Source: Actinokineospora iranica
Lineage (GTDB): Bacteria; Actinomycetota; Actinomycetes; Mycobacteriales; Pseudonocardiaceae
Direction of reading: 5' to 3'
Assembly: GCF_900101685.1 (NCBI RefSeq)
Contig: NZ_FMZZ01000001.1
Coordinates: 558,001-622,000 of the forward strand
Length of the DNA: 64,000 nucleotides
Shown here: in pieces, positions 27,013-35,718 of the stretch
How positions within the stretch are numbered: position 1 is the stretch's first letter
Layout: every line of letters begins with the position of its first letter
Position numbers and translations under genes: made by a program
The notes under the pieces: model-generated
What the model was told of the DNA's origin: nothing
The model's database searches: none
What the model saw: only the letters and a program-made list of their open reading frames with translations

Positions 27013-27912
27013 ATGGACAACAGTGCTTCCCCGACTCGGCTCACGCCGCCGGTCGGCGGGTTTCAGGAGATCGGCGGCCGCCGTGTTTTCGCGCACAAGG
27101 TGGGCAGCGGCGGGCCTGCCGTGGTGTTTCTGCCGGGGGCCGGTGCGGTCGGCCTGGACTATTTCGGTGTGCAGCAACGGGTTTCGGAGTTCACCACCGC
27201 GGTGGTGTACGACCGCGGTGGCACGGGCTACAGCGATCCCCTCCGGCCGCCGCGCACTGCGGCCGCGGTCGCCACGGAACTGCGCGAGGTGTTGCGGGCG
27301 CAGGACATCGCCGCCCCCTACGTTCTCGCGCCGCATTCGCTCGGCGCCTGCTACGCGCACCGGTTCGCGCAGTTGTATCCGGAGGATGTGGCGGGGCTGG
27401 TCTGGCTGGACGGCCTCCACCGCGACTGGGACGAGTTCGTGCCGCCCGCGCTGCGGCTTGACGCGGTCGAGCGGATGTCGCCTGATGTGGCGCGGTTGCA
27501 GCAGATGCGCCCGGCCCTGCACGAGATGCGCCGCGAACTGCTCGCCGACTATCCGGAGCACGTGCGGCAACCCCTGATCGACGCCCATGACGGTGACGAC
27601 TGGATCCGCGCTGGGATCGCCGAGCGCGGGATGGTGGCCGACCTCGCCGCCGAACTGCGGGCGGGGCCGGATATTCCGGACGTCCCGCTGGTCGCTCTCA
27701 CCGTGGTGGGCGTCGCCCCCGGCCAAGAGGCCCTGACGTCGCGGGAGATGCGGGACGGCCGGACGAGAATGGACGCGGCCATGGTGAACGCGGTCTCGCG
27801 CGGAGAGCAGCGCGTTCTCTCCGACACTCTCCACCACCGGCTCTGCTTCGACCGCCCCGACGCCGTTGTCCAGGCGGTCCGCGACGTCTTGACCTGGGTG
27901 GCCAATCCCTAG
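27013..27912 (+). CDS. Alpha/beta hydrolase
   Basis: A 299-aa alpha/beta hydrolase. F-L-P-G-A-G-A near residue 42 supplies the oxyanion loop and V-V-Y-D-R-G-G-T-G-Y-S-D follows. The nucleophile elbow is A-P-H-S-L-G-A (Ser near 113), and H-H-R-L-C-F near the C-terminus gives a possible catalytic His. The substrate is unknown. The ATG at 27013 is preceded by an in-frame GTG; the ribosome site is weak. It lies 41 bp before the frameshifted MerR gene, on the same strand. Confidence 0.82.
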   Translation: MDNSASPTRLTPPVGGFQEIGGRRVFAHKVGSGGPAVVFLPGAGAVGLDYFGVQQRVSEFTTAVVYDRGGTGYSDPLRPPRTAAAVATELREVLRAQDIAAPYVLAPHSLGACYAHRFAQLYPEDVAGLVWLDGLHRDWDEFVPPALRLDAVERMSPDVARLQQMRPALHEMRRELLADYPEHVRQPLIDAHDGDDWIRAGIAERGMVADLAAELRAGPDIPDVPLVALTVVGVAPGQEALTSREMRDGRTRMDAAMVNAVSRGEQRVLSDTLHHRLCFDRPDAVVQAVRDVLTWVANP

Positions 27913-27953
27913 ACTCGGGGGCGGCCAGGCTTTCCCATGACCAGAGGCGGACG

Positions 27954-28500
27954 GTGCTCACGATCAGTCAACTCGCGGCGACCGCGGGCGTGACCGTGCG
28001 CGCCGTCCGCCACTACCACCAGGTCGGCCTGCTGCCCGAGCCCGAGCGCGACGCCTCCGGCTACCGCCGCTACCCCGCGCGGGCCGCGGTGGACCTCATC
28101 CGGATCAAGACCCTCGCCGACGCCGGTGTTCCGCTGGCCAGGATCGACGCGCTGCTGCACGCCCAGCCCACCGAGTTCGCCTCCGCCATCGCCGACATCG
28201 ACGCCGAACTGCGGCGCAGGATCGGCCAGCTCACCGAATACCGCCGCCGGATCGCCGATTTGGCGGGCGGCGAACGGCTTTCCTGCCGCCCGAAGTGGTC
28301 GCCATCCTGGACCGGATGCGCGGCCTCGGCATCAGCGAGCGCCGGGTGCTGCTCGAACGCGACGCGTGGATTCTGCTGCGCGCGCTGGACCCGCGCGCCG
28401 TGCCGTTTCCCGGATCTCCGAGGCGTCACCGGCTTGGCGGCGCATTGTCGAGGAACTCACCCACCGCGCTCTGCGGCGCACCGCTGAGCGCGGCAGGTGA
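27954..28500 (+). pseudogene. MerR-family regulator broken by two 1-nt deletions
   Basis: The first 105 codons encode a MerR DNA-binding domain (T-I-S-Q-L-A-A-T-A-G-V-T-V-R-A-V-R-H-Y, then G-Y-R-R-Y) and its coiled coil. At about 28280 the sense switches to the next frame (P-P-E-V-V-A-I-L-D-R-M-R-G-L-G). At about 28408 it switches again (R-I-S-E-A-S-P-A-W-R-R-I-V-E-E-L) to end at 28500. Each step equals the loss of one base, next to CTTTCC and GTTTCCC. Either the gene is dead, or the assembly has two homopolymer errors. An intact version would be about 183 aa and could regulate the adjacent hydrolase. Confidence 0.75.
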
Positions 28501-28515
28501 AGCAGCGACCGCGCG

Positions 28516-29151
28516 CTAGGCGCCGACAGGGGTCGGTGTCGGGACCGGCTGTGGTGTCGGCCCGGTCAGGCAGTGCTGCACGAGCGGGCCGAACCGGCTG
28601 ACCAGGTCCTCGACGGGCGATGACGCGATCGGCTCGATCCGCACGATGTAGCGCGCCACGGCGAGGCCGAGGATCTGGACGTTGACCATGCCCGCGCGCA
28701 GGGCGGCGTCGGGCGCGTCGAGCATCGCCGCGACGCGGTCGGTGATCTCGCGGTCGATGAACTCGCGCAGCAGCGTTTCCGAGCGGTCGTCGGTGGGGGC
28801 CGACCGGGTGAGCATCACCAGCGGGGTGCGGTCGGACTTGTCGAGGTTCTCCAGGAGCGTGCGGACGATGCGCTCGCCGATGGCGTCCAGGCCCGCGGTG
28901 AAGATCGACTCGATGGCGGGCGGGACGGTGTCGGACATCTCGACGGCGGCGGCGAACAGGCCCTGTTTGGTGCCGAAGAAGTAGAACACCATCGCCGGGT
29001 CGACCCCCGCCGCGGCAGCGATCGCGCGCACGGTCGTGCCGCGGTAGCCGTGCTGGCCGAACAGGTCGCGGGCGGTCTGGAGTATCCGCTGTTTGCTCTC
29101 CGCGCCGGACCGCCAGCGGCCGGGGCGGCGGTGGTCGTCGTGTTCCGTCAT
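28516..29151 (-). CDS. TetR-family repressor
   Basis: A 211-aa TetR regulator. The N-terminal HTH is R-I-L-Q-T-A-R-D-L-F-G-Q-H-G-Y-R-G-T-T-V-R-A-I with V-D-P-A-M-V-F-Y-F-F-G-T-K close behind. The all-helical C-terminal half fits the ligand-binding type common in actinobacteria. It is divergent from a flavin monooxygenase gene. A perfect inverted repeat sits in the shared promoter, so it probably represses the monooxygenase and itself. Its inducer is unknown. Confidence 0.92.
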   Translation of the reverse strand: MTEHDDHRRPGRWRSGAESKQRILQTARDLFGQHGYRGTTVRAIAAAAGVDPAMVFYFFGTKQGLFAAAVEMSDTVPPAIESIFTAGLDAIGERIVRTLLENLDKSDRTPLVMLTRSAPTDDRSETLLREFIDREITDRVAAMLDAPDAALRAGMVNVQILGLAVARYIVRIEPIASSPVEDLVSRFGPLVQHCLTGPTPQPVPTPTPVGA

Positions 29152-29209
29152 GGCCGCCGAAGTCTAGCACCGCTTACTTCATCGCCTGGTGGAGTTTTGC
29201 CGTACAGTG

Positions 29210-29231
29210 TTCTTCATCGGGTGATGAAGAA
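29210..29231. promoter_or_regulatory. TetR operator candidate
   Basis: TTCTTCATC and GATGAAGAA are perfect 9-bp inverted arms around a 4-nt GGGT centre. The site lies between the divergent TetR and monooxygenase genes, 13 bp before the chosen monooxygenase start. A second half-site-like TTCATCG occurs at 29178-29184. Confidence 0.7.
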
Positions 29232-29244
29232 AGGGGTTGGCGGG

Positions 29245-30369
29245 ATGAGGGTGATGGTGGTCGGCGCGGGCCTGGGCGGGCTGACGCTGGCGCACAGGCT
29301 GCGCGGAGCGGGAATCGACGTCGTCGTGCACGAGCGAGACGAGCCGCTGGGCCGCCCGCAGGGAGTCAGCCTGCATGTCGACGACCGGGGCGCCTCGGCG
29401 CTGCGGGCGTGCCTGCCGCCCGCGCACGCCGCGATGGTCGAGGCCACCATGGGCGGACAGCGCGAGCGGACGCTGACACTGTCCGAGGTGGACGGGACGC
29501 TCGCCGTCGCAGGCGCTCGGATGTGCGACGGCGTGGCGGATCGGACGCGGCCTGGTCGGCAGGTCCACCGTCCGCTGCTGCGCGCGGTGTTGCTGACCGG
29601 ACTGGCGGACGTGGTCCGGTTCGGGGCGGAGTTCACGCGGTTCGAGGAGCGCGCCGACGGCACGGTCCGGGCGTGGTTCGCCGACGGCCGCATGGACACC
29701 GCGGACGTCTTGGTCGGCGCGGACGGGATCGGGTCGGCGGTCCGCCGCCAGTACCTGCCGCACGTGCGGGTGGTCGACACCGGTCGGCGCATACTGATGG
29801 GCGCGACCCCGCTGCGGGCGGTGGCCGACACCGGGTTGCCCGAGTTGATCGGCGACAGCCCCGCGAGCGTGCGGGTGCGGGACACGGTGATGGCGCTGGG
29901 CGTGCTGCGGTTCACCGAGCCCCCGGCGGCCGCGCGGCGGCGGTGGCTGCCCGCCCTGTGTCCCAGCGCGGTCGCCGACGTCGAGGACTACGTGATGTGG
30001 GCCTTGCCCAGCACGCGGGAGCGGCCTGGTTCTGCGTGGCGGCAGGCCCAGGAGTTGGCCGGGGATCTGCCGTCCGCTCTGCGGTCGGTCGTCGCCGGGG
30101 CGTGGCCGGAGGTCACGGTCGCGCTGCGGATCGGGATGATCCCGCCGATGCCCGCGTGGCGGCCCAGTCCGGTGACGGTCATCGGCGACGCCATCCACGC
30201 GGCCCCGGGCTTCGGCGGCAACCTGGCGATGCGGGACGCGCACGACCTCTGCGCCGCACTGATCGACGCGCACCAGGGCAGACGTGACCTGCTCGACGCG
30301 ATCGGCGCGTACGAGGACTGGATGCGCCGGACCAGCTTTCCCCCGGTCGCGGCGAAGGCGGGCGCATGA
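29245..30369 (+). CDS. FAD-dependent monooxygenase (PHBH-like)
   Basis: This 374-aa flavoprotein has an N-terminal Rossmann motif V-V-G-A-G-L-G-G-L-T-L-A with H-E-R-D at the end of strand 2, the D-V-L-V-G-A-D-G-I-G-S segment near residue 155 and the FAD-ribityl motif I-G-D-A-I-H-A-A-P near 312. It is of the single-component aromatic hydroxylase type. It should use NAD(P)H and O2 to hydroxylate an aromatic or similar compound. An upstream ATG (29224) lies inside the operator, so I prefer 29245. It is probably controlled by the divergent TetR and may act in resistance or catabolism. Confidence 0.87.
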   Translation: MRVMVVGAGLGGLTLAHRLRGAGIDVVVHERDEPLGRPQGVSLHVDDRGASALRACLPPAHAAMVEATMGGQRERTLTLSEVDGTLAVAGARMCDGVADRTRPGRQVHRPLLRAVLLTGLADVVRFGAEFTRFEERADGTVRAWFADGRMDTADVLVGADGIGSAVRRQYLPHVRVVDTGRRILMGATPLRAVADTGLPELIGDSPASVRVRDTVMALGVLRFTEPPAAARRRWLPALCPSAVADVEDYVMWALPSTRERPGSAWRQAQELAGDLPSALRSVVAGAWPEVTVALRIGMIPPMPAWRPSPVTVIGDAIHAAPGFGGNLAMRDAHDLCAALIDAHQGRRDLLDAIGAYEDWMRRTSFPPVAAKAGA

Positions 30370-30412
30370 GCAGGTCGGCAAGCGGAGCACCGACGCAGCG
30401 GGCGGTGGTCCG

Positions 30413-31063
30413 GTGAGCCTCGATGTGCTGACCCGGAAGTCGTTGTCCCTGTTCGCCGCGGTGGGTGGCTGGCGCACGGTCGCCGAGGGAGTCGCGTCCC
30501 GGGTGCTGTTCCTGGTCGCCTATCTGCTGACCGGTCAGGTGCTGACGTCCGCGCTGGTGGCGGTCGGCGGTGTGGCGGTGTTCGCGGTGGCCAGGATGCG
30601 CACCGACCGGAAGTACTGGCAGGCGGCGGTCGGGCTGGTCGTCGTGGGGGTCTCCGCGGTGCTGGCCGGGAGCACCGGGCAGGCGGTCGACTTCTATCTT
30701 CCGACCGTGCTCACGCAGGTGGTCGGCGGCACGGTGTTCCTGGTGTCCATGCTGGTGCGGTTGCCCGTGATCGGGTTGGTGCTGGGGGCGGCAGGCGGTG
30801 AACGGTCCGGCTGGCGCCGCGATCCCGCGCGGCGACGGCGGTACCAGCTGTGCACGGCGATCTTCCTGGCGAAGTACGCCGTCGCCACCGCTGTGCTGGC
30901 GCCGCTGTACCTCGCCGGACACCTGACCCCGCTCGGCATCGCCGCCACCCTGCTGGGCGGTGCCCCCGCGATGGGCCTGTGCGCCTATCTGTGCTGGCGG
31001 CTCCTGCGGGACCGGACGGACGCGGCCACCTCGGATTCGACCGCCGGCGCGCCGAACCGCTGA
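30413..31063 (+). CDS. DUF3159 membrane protein
   Basis: A 216-aa protein with five or six hydrophobic helices and the signatures F-Y-L-P-T-V-L-T-Q-V-V-G-G, then S-M-L-V-R-L-P-V-I-G and G-W-R-R-D-P-A-R-R-R-R-Y. These match the DUF3159 family of actinobacterial membrane proteins, whose role is unknown. It lies 43 bp after the monooxygenase on the same strand, so the TetR may control both. The GTG at 30413 is a reasonable start. Confidence 0.78.
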   Translation: MSLDVLTRKSLSLFAAVGGWRTVAEGVASRVLFLVAYLLTGQVLTSALVAVGGVAVFAVARMRTDRKYWQAAVGLVVVGVSAVLAGSTGQAVDFYLPTVLTQVVGGTVFLVSMLVRLPVIGLVLGAAGGERSGWRRDPARRRRYQLCTAIFLAKYAVATAVLAPLYLAGHLTPLGIAATLLGGAPAMGLCAYLCWRLLRDRTDAATSDSTAGAPNR

Positions 31064-31078
31064 CCGGCGCGGCCGCGC

Positions 31079-32227
31079 TCAGCCGCGGAGTCGCGCGTTG
31101 AGGCGGGCGGCCTGCCGCGTGAGGTGGTCCCGTTCGGGAAGGCTGGGGGCCGCTCGGGCGGCTTCGGCGTAGAGCCGGGCCGCTGTGGCCGCGTCGCCGT
31201 CGCGTTCGCGCAGGTACGCGGCGACGGCGGTGTAGCGGGGCAGGGCGGGGTCGAGGTCGGCGAGGGCGGCCAGACCCGCTCGCGGGCCGTCGGCCTCGCC
31301 GACGGCGACGGCCCGGTTGAGGCGGGCCACCGGGCTGTCGGTGAGGCGCACCAGTTCGTCGTACCACTCGACGATCTGCACCCAGTCGGTTTCCGCTGCG
31401 GTCTGGGCGTCGGCGTGCAGCGCGGCGATGGCGGCCTGGGCCTGGAACTCGCCCAGGCGGTCGCGGGCGAGGGCGGCCTGGAGCACGTCGACGCCCTCGG
31501 CGATCAGGCGGGTGTCCCACCGGCTCCGGTCCTGCTCGGCGAGCGGCACGAGCCTGCCCTCGGCGTCGGTGCGGGCCGGGCGGCGGGCGTGGTGGAGCAG
31601 CATGAGCGCGAGCAGGCCCGCGACCTCGTCATGGTCGATCTTGGCCGCGAGCTGGCGGGTGAGCCGGATCGCCTCGGCGGCGAGGTCGACGTCGCCGGAG
31701 TAGCCCTCGTTGAAGACCAGGTAGAGCACGCGCAGCACCGTGCCGACGTCACCGGCCTGGGTGAACCGGGCGCCGGTGACGGTCCGCTTGGCCCGGCTGA
31801 TCCGCTGGGCCATGGTCGCCTCGGGCACCAGGTAGGCCCGCGCGATCTGCCGGGTGGTCAGGCCGCCGACCGCGCGCAGCGTGAGCGCGACGGCCGAAGC
31901 CGGGGTCAGCGACGGGTGCGCGCACAGGAAGTACAGCTGGAGCGTGTCGTCCGCCTCCTCCCCCTGGCCGGGCTCCGGCTCGGCCTCGACGCGTTCCTCG
32001 CGCTGCCGCCGGGAGGCGTCCGCGCGGGTCGCGTCGAGGAACTTGCGCCAGGCCACCGTGACCAGCCAGCCCTTGGGGTCGCGCGGCGGGTCGTCCGGCC
32101 ACACCCGCACGGCCTCGACCAGCGCGTCCTGCACGGCGTCCTCGGCCGCGGCGAAGTCGGCTCCGCGGCGGCCGAGGACACCGATCACAGTGGGGGTGAG
32201 GGTCCGCAGCAGGGCCTCATCCACCAT
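31079..32227 (-). CDS. ECF42-type RNA polymerase sigma factor
   Basis: A 382-aa ECF sigma factor of the ECF42 group. Region 2 includes A-A-E-D-A-V-Q-D-A-L and G-W-L-V-T-V-A-W-R-K-F-L-D, and region 4 has G-L-T-T-R-Q-I-A-R-A-Y-L-V. A long C-terminal TPR-like extension (F-N-E-G-Y onwards) is characteristic. ECF42 genes are paired with DGPF (YCII-type) proteins rather than anti-sigma factors, and the gene just upstream is one (3-nt gap). The C-terminal extension is needed for activity in studied members. The signal sensed is not known. Confidence 0.92.
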   Translation of the reverse strand: MVDEALLRTLTPTVIGVLGRRGADFAAAEDAVQDALVEAVRVWPDDPPRDPKGWLVTVAWRKFLDATRADASRRQREERVEAEPEPGQGEEADDTLQLYFLCAHPSLTPASAVALTLRAVGGLTTRQIARAYLVPEATMAQRISRAKRTVTGARFTQAGDVGTVLRVLYLVFNEGYSGDVDLAAEAIRLTRQLAAKIDHDEVAGLLALMLLHHARRPARTDAEGRLVPLAEQDRSRWDTRLIAEGVDVLQAALARDRLGEFQAQAAIAALHADAQTAAETDWVQIVEWYDELVRLTDSPVARLNRAVAVGEADGPRAGLAALADLDPALPRYTAVAAYLRERDGDAATAARLYAEAARAAPSLPERDHLTRQAARLNARLRG

Positions 32228-32230
32228 GCG

Positions 32231-32638
32231 TCACTCCGTGATGGTCGACGTCACGCCGTAGAACGGGCGCACCTCGAGCCACTCGTGGATCGGCTTCCCA
32301 CCCGCGCCAGGAGCCGCGGACAGCTCGCCCGCCAGCTCGATCGCCCGCTGGTAGGTCTCGACGTCGATCACCATCCAGCCCGCGATCAGGTCCTTGGTCT
32401 CGGCGAACGGGCCGTCGGTGACCGGCGGCCGCCCCTCGCCGTCGTAGCGGACGAACGTGCCCTCCGGGGAGAGCGCCTGTCCGTCGACGAACTCGCCGGT
32501 GCTCTCGAGCCGGGCGGCGAAATCCTGCATGTACCGCATGTGAGCGGAGACCTCTTCCGGCGTCCACTGGTCCATCGGCACGTCGTTGACCGCCGCGGGC
32601 GCGCCCCGGTAGTGCTTGAGCAGCAGGTACTTGGCCAT
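32231..32638 (-). CDS. DGPF-domain (YCII-related) protein
   Basis: A 135-aa protein with M-A-K-Y-L-L-L-K-H-Y at the start and the diagnostic V-T-D-G-P-F-A-E-T-K-D near residue 78. The DGPF family shares the YCII ferredoxin-like fold. The gene precedes the ECF42 sigma gene with a 3-nt gap, the standard arrangement; it is usually the main target of that sigma factor. The ATG at 32638 has a GGAG ribosome site. No enzymatic role is established for the family. Confidence 0.92.
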   Translation of the reverse strand: MAKYLLLKHYRGAPAAVNDVPMDQWTPEEVSAHMRYMQDFAARLESTGEFVDGQALSPEGTFVRYDGEGRPPVTDGPFAETKDLIAGWMVIDVETYQRAIELAGELSAAPGAGGKPIHEWLEVRPFYGVTSTITE

Positions 32639-32864
32639 GGTGTTCTCCTCGGTGCGGTGCGGGCCCATTATGGCCGCGTTCGGTCCAGGGACGACGCCGC
32701 TTCCGGGTTCTCGACATCCCGCCGGAACTTTTTTCGGGCGGACTTCGCCGGGGCTCTCCACGGTTGTCCGGGCGGGTGAACGCGTGCTTCACTTCAGTCA
32801 GTGCACACTTGTGCACCGAGTTGAGCCGGGCGCGCGGGTCGCCGGACTGGCGGGAGGCCGAGAG

Positions 32865-33833
32865 TTGCACGAGTACCGCCCCGGTGGCCAGGGGTTTCGG
32901 GCCAGGCTCATCCGTGTCCTGTGCCGGGTCTTCGTCTGGCCGACCATGTCCTGGTGGCCGCTGCGCGGCCCGCTGTCGAAGCTGATGCCGCTGGTGGACC
33001 TGGTCCTGCGGGCGACTCCCCGGCTGCGCGCCACCGAAGTGGAGCGGGTCGCCGGTGGCCACTGGCGGGCGGAGCTCGTGCGGCCGCGCGGGAGCGCGAA
33101 CGCCTCGGCCGCGCTGCTGTACCTGCATGGCGGGGCCTTCGTCTTCTGCGGGCTCGCCACGCATCGGCGCGTGGTGGAACGGCTGGCCCTGCGCACCGGG
33201 TTGCCGGTGCTGTCGGTGCGATACCGGCACCTGCCGAAGGGATGCCTGGACGAGTCGCTGGCCGACGCGACCGAGGCGTTCCGCTGGCTGGTCGGCCGCG
33301 GGTTCGACGGCGGCTCGATCGTCTGCGTCGGCGACTCGGCGGGCGGGCACCTCGCCTTCGCGCTGGCCCTCGCGGCGGAGCGGGCCGGACTGGACCGCCC
33401 GGCCGGTGTGGTCGGCCTGTCGCCGTGGCTGGACTTCGACTGCCAGGTCAAGCAGGCCCATCCGAACTCCCGCACGGACGTGTTCATCCCGGCCAGACGG
33501 CTTTCCCGGGTGGCCCGGCTGTGCACCGCGACGCCCGCCGGGGACATCGATCCGCTCCGGTCACCGGTCAACGGGAACCTGGCTTGCCTTCCCCCGGTGC
33601 TCATCCAGTGCGCGGAGGACGAGGTCCTTCGCTGCGACGCCGAGCTGATGGCCGAACGGCTCGAAGCCGCGGGCGTCACGTACCGGCTGCAGGTATGGCA
33701 GGGACAGGTCCACGCCTTCCCGGTGCTCGGTCATGTCCTGCCGGAGAGCCGCGCCGCCCTCGACGAGATCGCGGGCTTCGTGGCCGAGGTCGTCCAGGGC
33801 GACCGGCGGCTTCCGACGTCCACCCGGGAATAA
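32865..33833 (+). CDS. HSL-family esterase/lipase
   Basis: This 322-aa alpha/beta hydrolase belongs to the hormone-sensitive-lipase family. The oxyanion motif is Y-L-H-G-G-A-F, the nucleophile motif G-D-S-A-G-G, and A-E-D-E-V with Q-V-H-A-F supply the catalytic Asp/Glu and His. An N-terminal helix segment V-L-C-R-V-F-V-W-P resembles mycobacterial Lip proteins and may touch the membrane. I chose the TTG at 32865 because GGGAGG sits 7 nt upstream and it keeps that N-terminal segment. Upstream GTGCACACTTGTGCAC (near 32806-32821) looks like promoter or operator DNA. It should hydrolyse short or medium esters. Confidence 0.84.
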   Translation: MHEYRPGGQGFRARLIRVLCRVFVWPTMSWWPLRGPLSKLMPLVDLVLRATPRLRATEVERVAGGHWRAELVRPRGSANASAALLYLHGGAFVFCGLATHRRVVERLALRTGLPVLSVRYRHLPKGCLDESLADATEAFRWLVGRGFDGGSIVCVGDSAGGHLAFALALAAERAGLDRPAGVVGLSPWLDFDCQVKQAHPNSRTDVFIPARRLSRVARLCTATPAGDIDPLRSPVNGNLACLPPVLIQCAEDEVLRCDAELMAERLEAAGVTYRLQVWQGQVHAFPVLGHVLPESRAALDEIAGFVAEVVQGDRRLPTSTRE

Positions 33834-33862
33834 CGGCGACGCGGGAAGCGTTGGGGGTGAGC

Positions 33863-34294
33863 ATGTCTGAGCAAGCCGTGGAGTTCAGCCCGACGAGTTG
33901 GGTGCAGGACCAGACCAAGAAGATCCTGGCGACCGGGACCACCGAGGGGATCGAGGTCTTCGGGTCGCCGGTCGTGCTGCTCACGCTGCGCGGCGCGAGA
34001 ACCGGCAAGCTGCGCTACACCCCGGTGATGCGGGTGGAGCACGAGGGCAGGTATGCGGTGGTGGCGTCCAACGGCGGCTCCGCCGGACACCCGACCTGGT
34101 ACTACAACATCAAGGCGCACCCCGAGTTCTCGCTGCAGGACGGCACCGTGACGAAGGAGTACGCCGCCCGCGAGGTCGACGGCGCCGAGCGCGCCCAGTG
34201 GTGGGAGCGGGCCGTGGCGGCCTACCCGCCCTACGCCGAGTACCAGGAGAAGACCGACCGGCAGATCCCGGTGTTCGTGCTCGACCCGAAATGA
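33863..34294 (+). CDS. Ddn-like deazaflavin (F420)-dependent nitroreductase-family protein
   Basis: A 143-aa split-barrel protein with V-V-L-L-T-L-R-G-A-R-T-G-K-L-R-Y-T-P-V, then V-A-S-N-G-G, P-T-W-Y-Y-N-I-K-A-H-P and a final Q-I-P-V-F-V-L-D-P. This is the pattern of the F420H2-dependent quinone reductase family of Ddn. Members reduce quinones or nitro groups with F420. It follows the esterase by 29 bp and precedes a strong terminator. The physiological substrate is unknown. Confidence 0.9.
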   Translation: MSEQAVEFSPTSWVQDQTKKILATGTTEGIEVFGSPVVLLTLRGARTGKLRYTPVMRVEHEGRYAVVASNGGSAGHPTWYYNIKAHPEFSLQDGTVTKEYAAREVDGAERAQWWERAVAAYPPYAEYQEKTDRQIPVFVLDPK

Positions 34295-34300
34295 CAAGCA

Positions 34301-34340
34301 GGCCTGTGGGGTCCCGAGTCCGCTCGGGACCCCACAGGCC
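34301..34340 (+). terminator. Strong rho-independent-type terminator
   Basis: An 18-bp perfect stem (GGCCTGTGGGGTCCCGAG with its complement) closes a 4-nt TCCG loop. It starts 6 nt after the Ddn-like stop. It ends the esterase/Ddn transcript and insulates the next gene. No U-run follows. Confidence 0.92.
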
Positions 34341-34444
34341 GTGCCGCATCGATCCACGGTGAACACTGTTCCCACCCGCCCGGACGGGTGGCTCGCGCCG
34401 CGAGCCGCCGCTGACCGAACCCGCGGGCGAGCGAAGGGGAAGCC

Positions 34445-35068
34445 GTGCGCGGAGATGTCTGGCCGATGGTGCACGCGGAGCGCGCCGCGCTGATCGATGA
34501 CCTCGCCCGTCTCGATGACGAGCAGTGGGAGCGGCCGTCGCTGTGCGCCGGATGGACCGTGCACGACGTGGCCGCCCACCTGGTCGACACCGCCCGGACG
34601 ACGCGCCTGGGGTTCGTGCTCGGCCTCGCCGGGGCGCGGTTCGACTTCGACCGCCAGAACACGCGCGGGGTGGCACGCGAACGCGGCGCCTCGCCCCGGG
34701 AGACGTTGGCGCGGCTGCGCGAGGTGGCGGCGCGGACGTCGACCCCGCCCGCGCCGCTGGACAGCCGACTGGTCGAGGAGGTCGTCCACGGCGAGGACAT
34801 CCGCAGGCCCCTGGGACTCACCCGCCCCTACCCGCGGGAAGCCGTGGTCAGGTCCCTGCGCCTGCAGGCCCGCACCCCGGCCGCGTTCGGCGGAGCCAAG
34901 GAACTGACCACCCGCGTCCGGCTGACGGCGACGGACGCCGACCTGTCCATCGGGGACGGTCCGGCGGTGACCGGGGCGGCGCTGGCACTGCTGTTGGCCG
35001 TCTCCGGGCGGCGCGTGGCGCTGGACGAGCTTGGCGGGCCTGGGCTCGCCACGCTGGCGGCAGGCTGA
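34445..35068 (+). CDS. Maleylpyruvate-isomerase-family (mycothiol-dependent type) enzyme
   Basis: A 207-aa DinB-like protein of the MDMPI_N family, with L-C-A-G-W-T-V-H-D-V-A-A-H-L near residue 36 giving two metal-ligand histidines and V-V-H-G-E-D-I-R-R-P-L-G near 118 giving the third. Such enzymes use mycothiol as the cosubstrate for isomerisation or conjugation, so this one may detoxify electrophiles. It starts with GTG at 34445. It stands alone after the terminator; no pathway partner is evident. Confidence 0.85.
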   Translation: MRGDVWPMVHAERAALIDDLARLDDEQWERPSLCAGWTVHDVAAHLVDTARTTRLGFVLGLAGARFDFDRQNTRGVARERGASPRETLARLREVAARTSTPPAPLDSRLVEEVVHGEDIRRPLGLTRPYPREAVVRSLRLQARTPAAFGGAKELTTRVRLTATDADLSIGDGPAVTGAALALLLAVSGRRVALDELGGPGLATLAAG

Positions 35069-35718
35069 GGGGCACGTGCCGCGGCGGCGCTCGCCCGATC
35101 CCTTCGCGGACGGTGAACGCATTCGGAACCGCACGATGAATCACCCGTACGAATTGGTTGCGATTTCGTGTGTCGGCGAGCGGGCATTCAGGCCACAGCA
35201 TCCTCCTGGTGGGGTGTTTCCGGTGAGACCATCCGCACCGCGCCCGCGTGCGCGGCAGGCCGCCTGGACCGGTCGAGTTCGATGTCGAGAAACTGAAAAC
35301 ACCAGTCCGGCGGCCGATGTCCATTTGGGACTGCTTTAGCGGAATCCGCCAGACCGGCCGAGACCCCAGCGGCGCGCGCCGGACCAGCGGCTCCCGTGCG
35401 CGCCGCCATATTCAACCGCCATGGAAAAAAGTGCCCCAGCATACCCGGGTTCATGGAAATCCGGACAAACGTTCCAAGCTGAGAGAATTGCCGCACACCG
35501 TCCACAGTGGTTAACTCACCGTTCATCTTTGCCGCTTATTTTATGCTCTCACCACTGGCGCCGCGGTGACTCAGTTCACCAGTGGACAGTGCTTGCGGAC
35601 GCGAAATAAGTGTGTTGTGATCAATGCAGGAAGGGGCGGCCCGGGTTCGGGCCGCAGCGGTTCCTGACCGTCCGGGGGCCGTCGAACATTCTCGTCAGGG
35701 CGGCCGCGAGGCGCTCCG
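35069..35718. promoter_or_regulatory. Promoter/leader region of the amino-sugar operon
   Basis: A 650-bp gene-free stretch, locally AT-richer (about 35440-35620). It contains an inverted repeat CCACTGG/CCAGTGG (35552-35558 and 35579-35585) and a leader hairpin (35636-35655). An open frame of 33 codons (ATG 35624, stop ending at 35725) would overlap the MFS start by a few bases, so it may be a leader peptide or chance. No other gene is supported here. Confidence 0.5.
35636..35655 (+). promoter_or_regulatory. Leader hairpin before the MFS gene
   Basis: GCGGCCCG (35636-35643) and CGGGCCGC (35648-35655) form a perfect 8-bp stem with a GGTT loop, 63 nt before the MFS start. It could modulate elongation or translation of the operon. 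Such stems also occur by chance in GC-rich DNA. Confidence 0.4.

Noticed and set aside
35188-35526. Small open frames in the 35.1-35.6 kb gap
   Set aside because: Low coding character, no ribosome site and local AT enrichment typical of promoter DNA.
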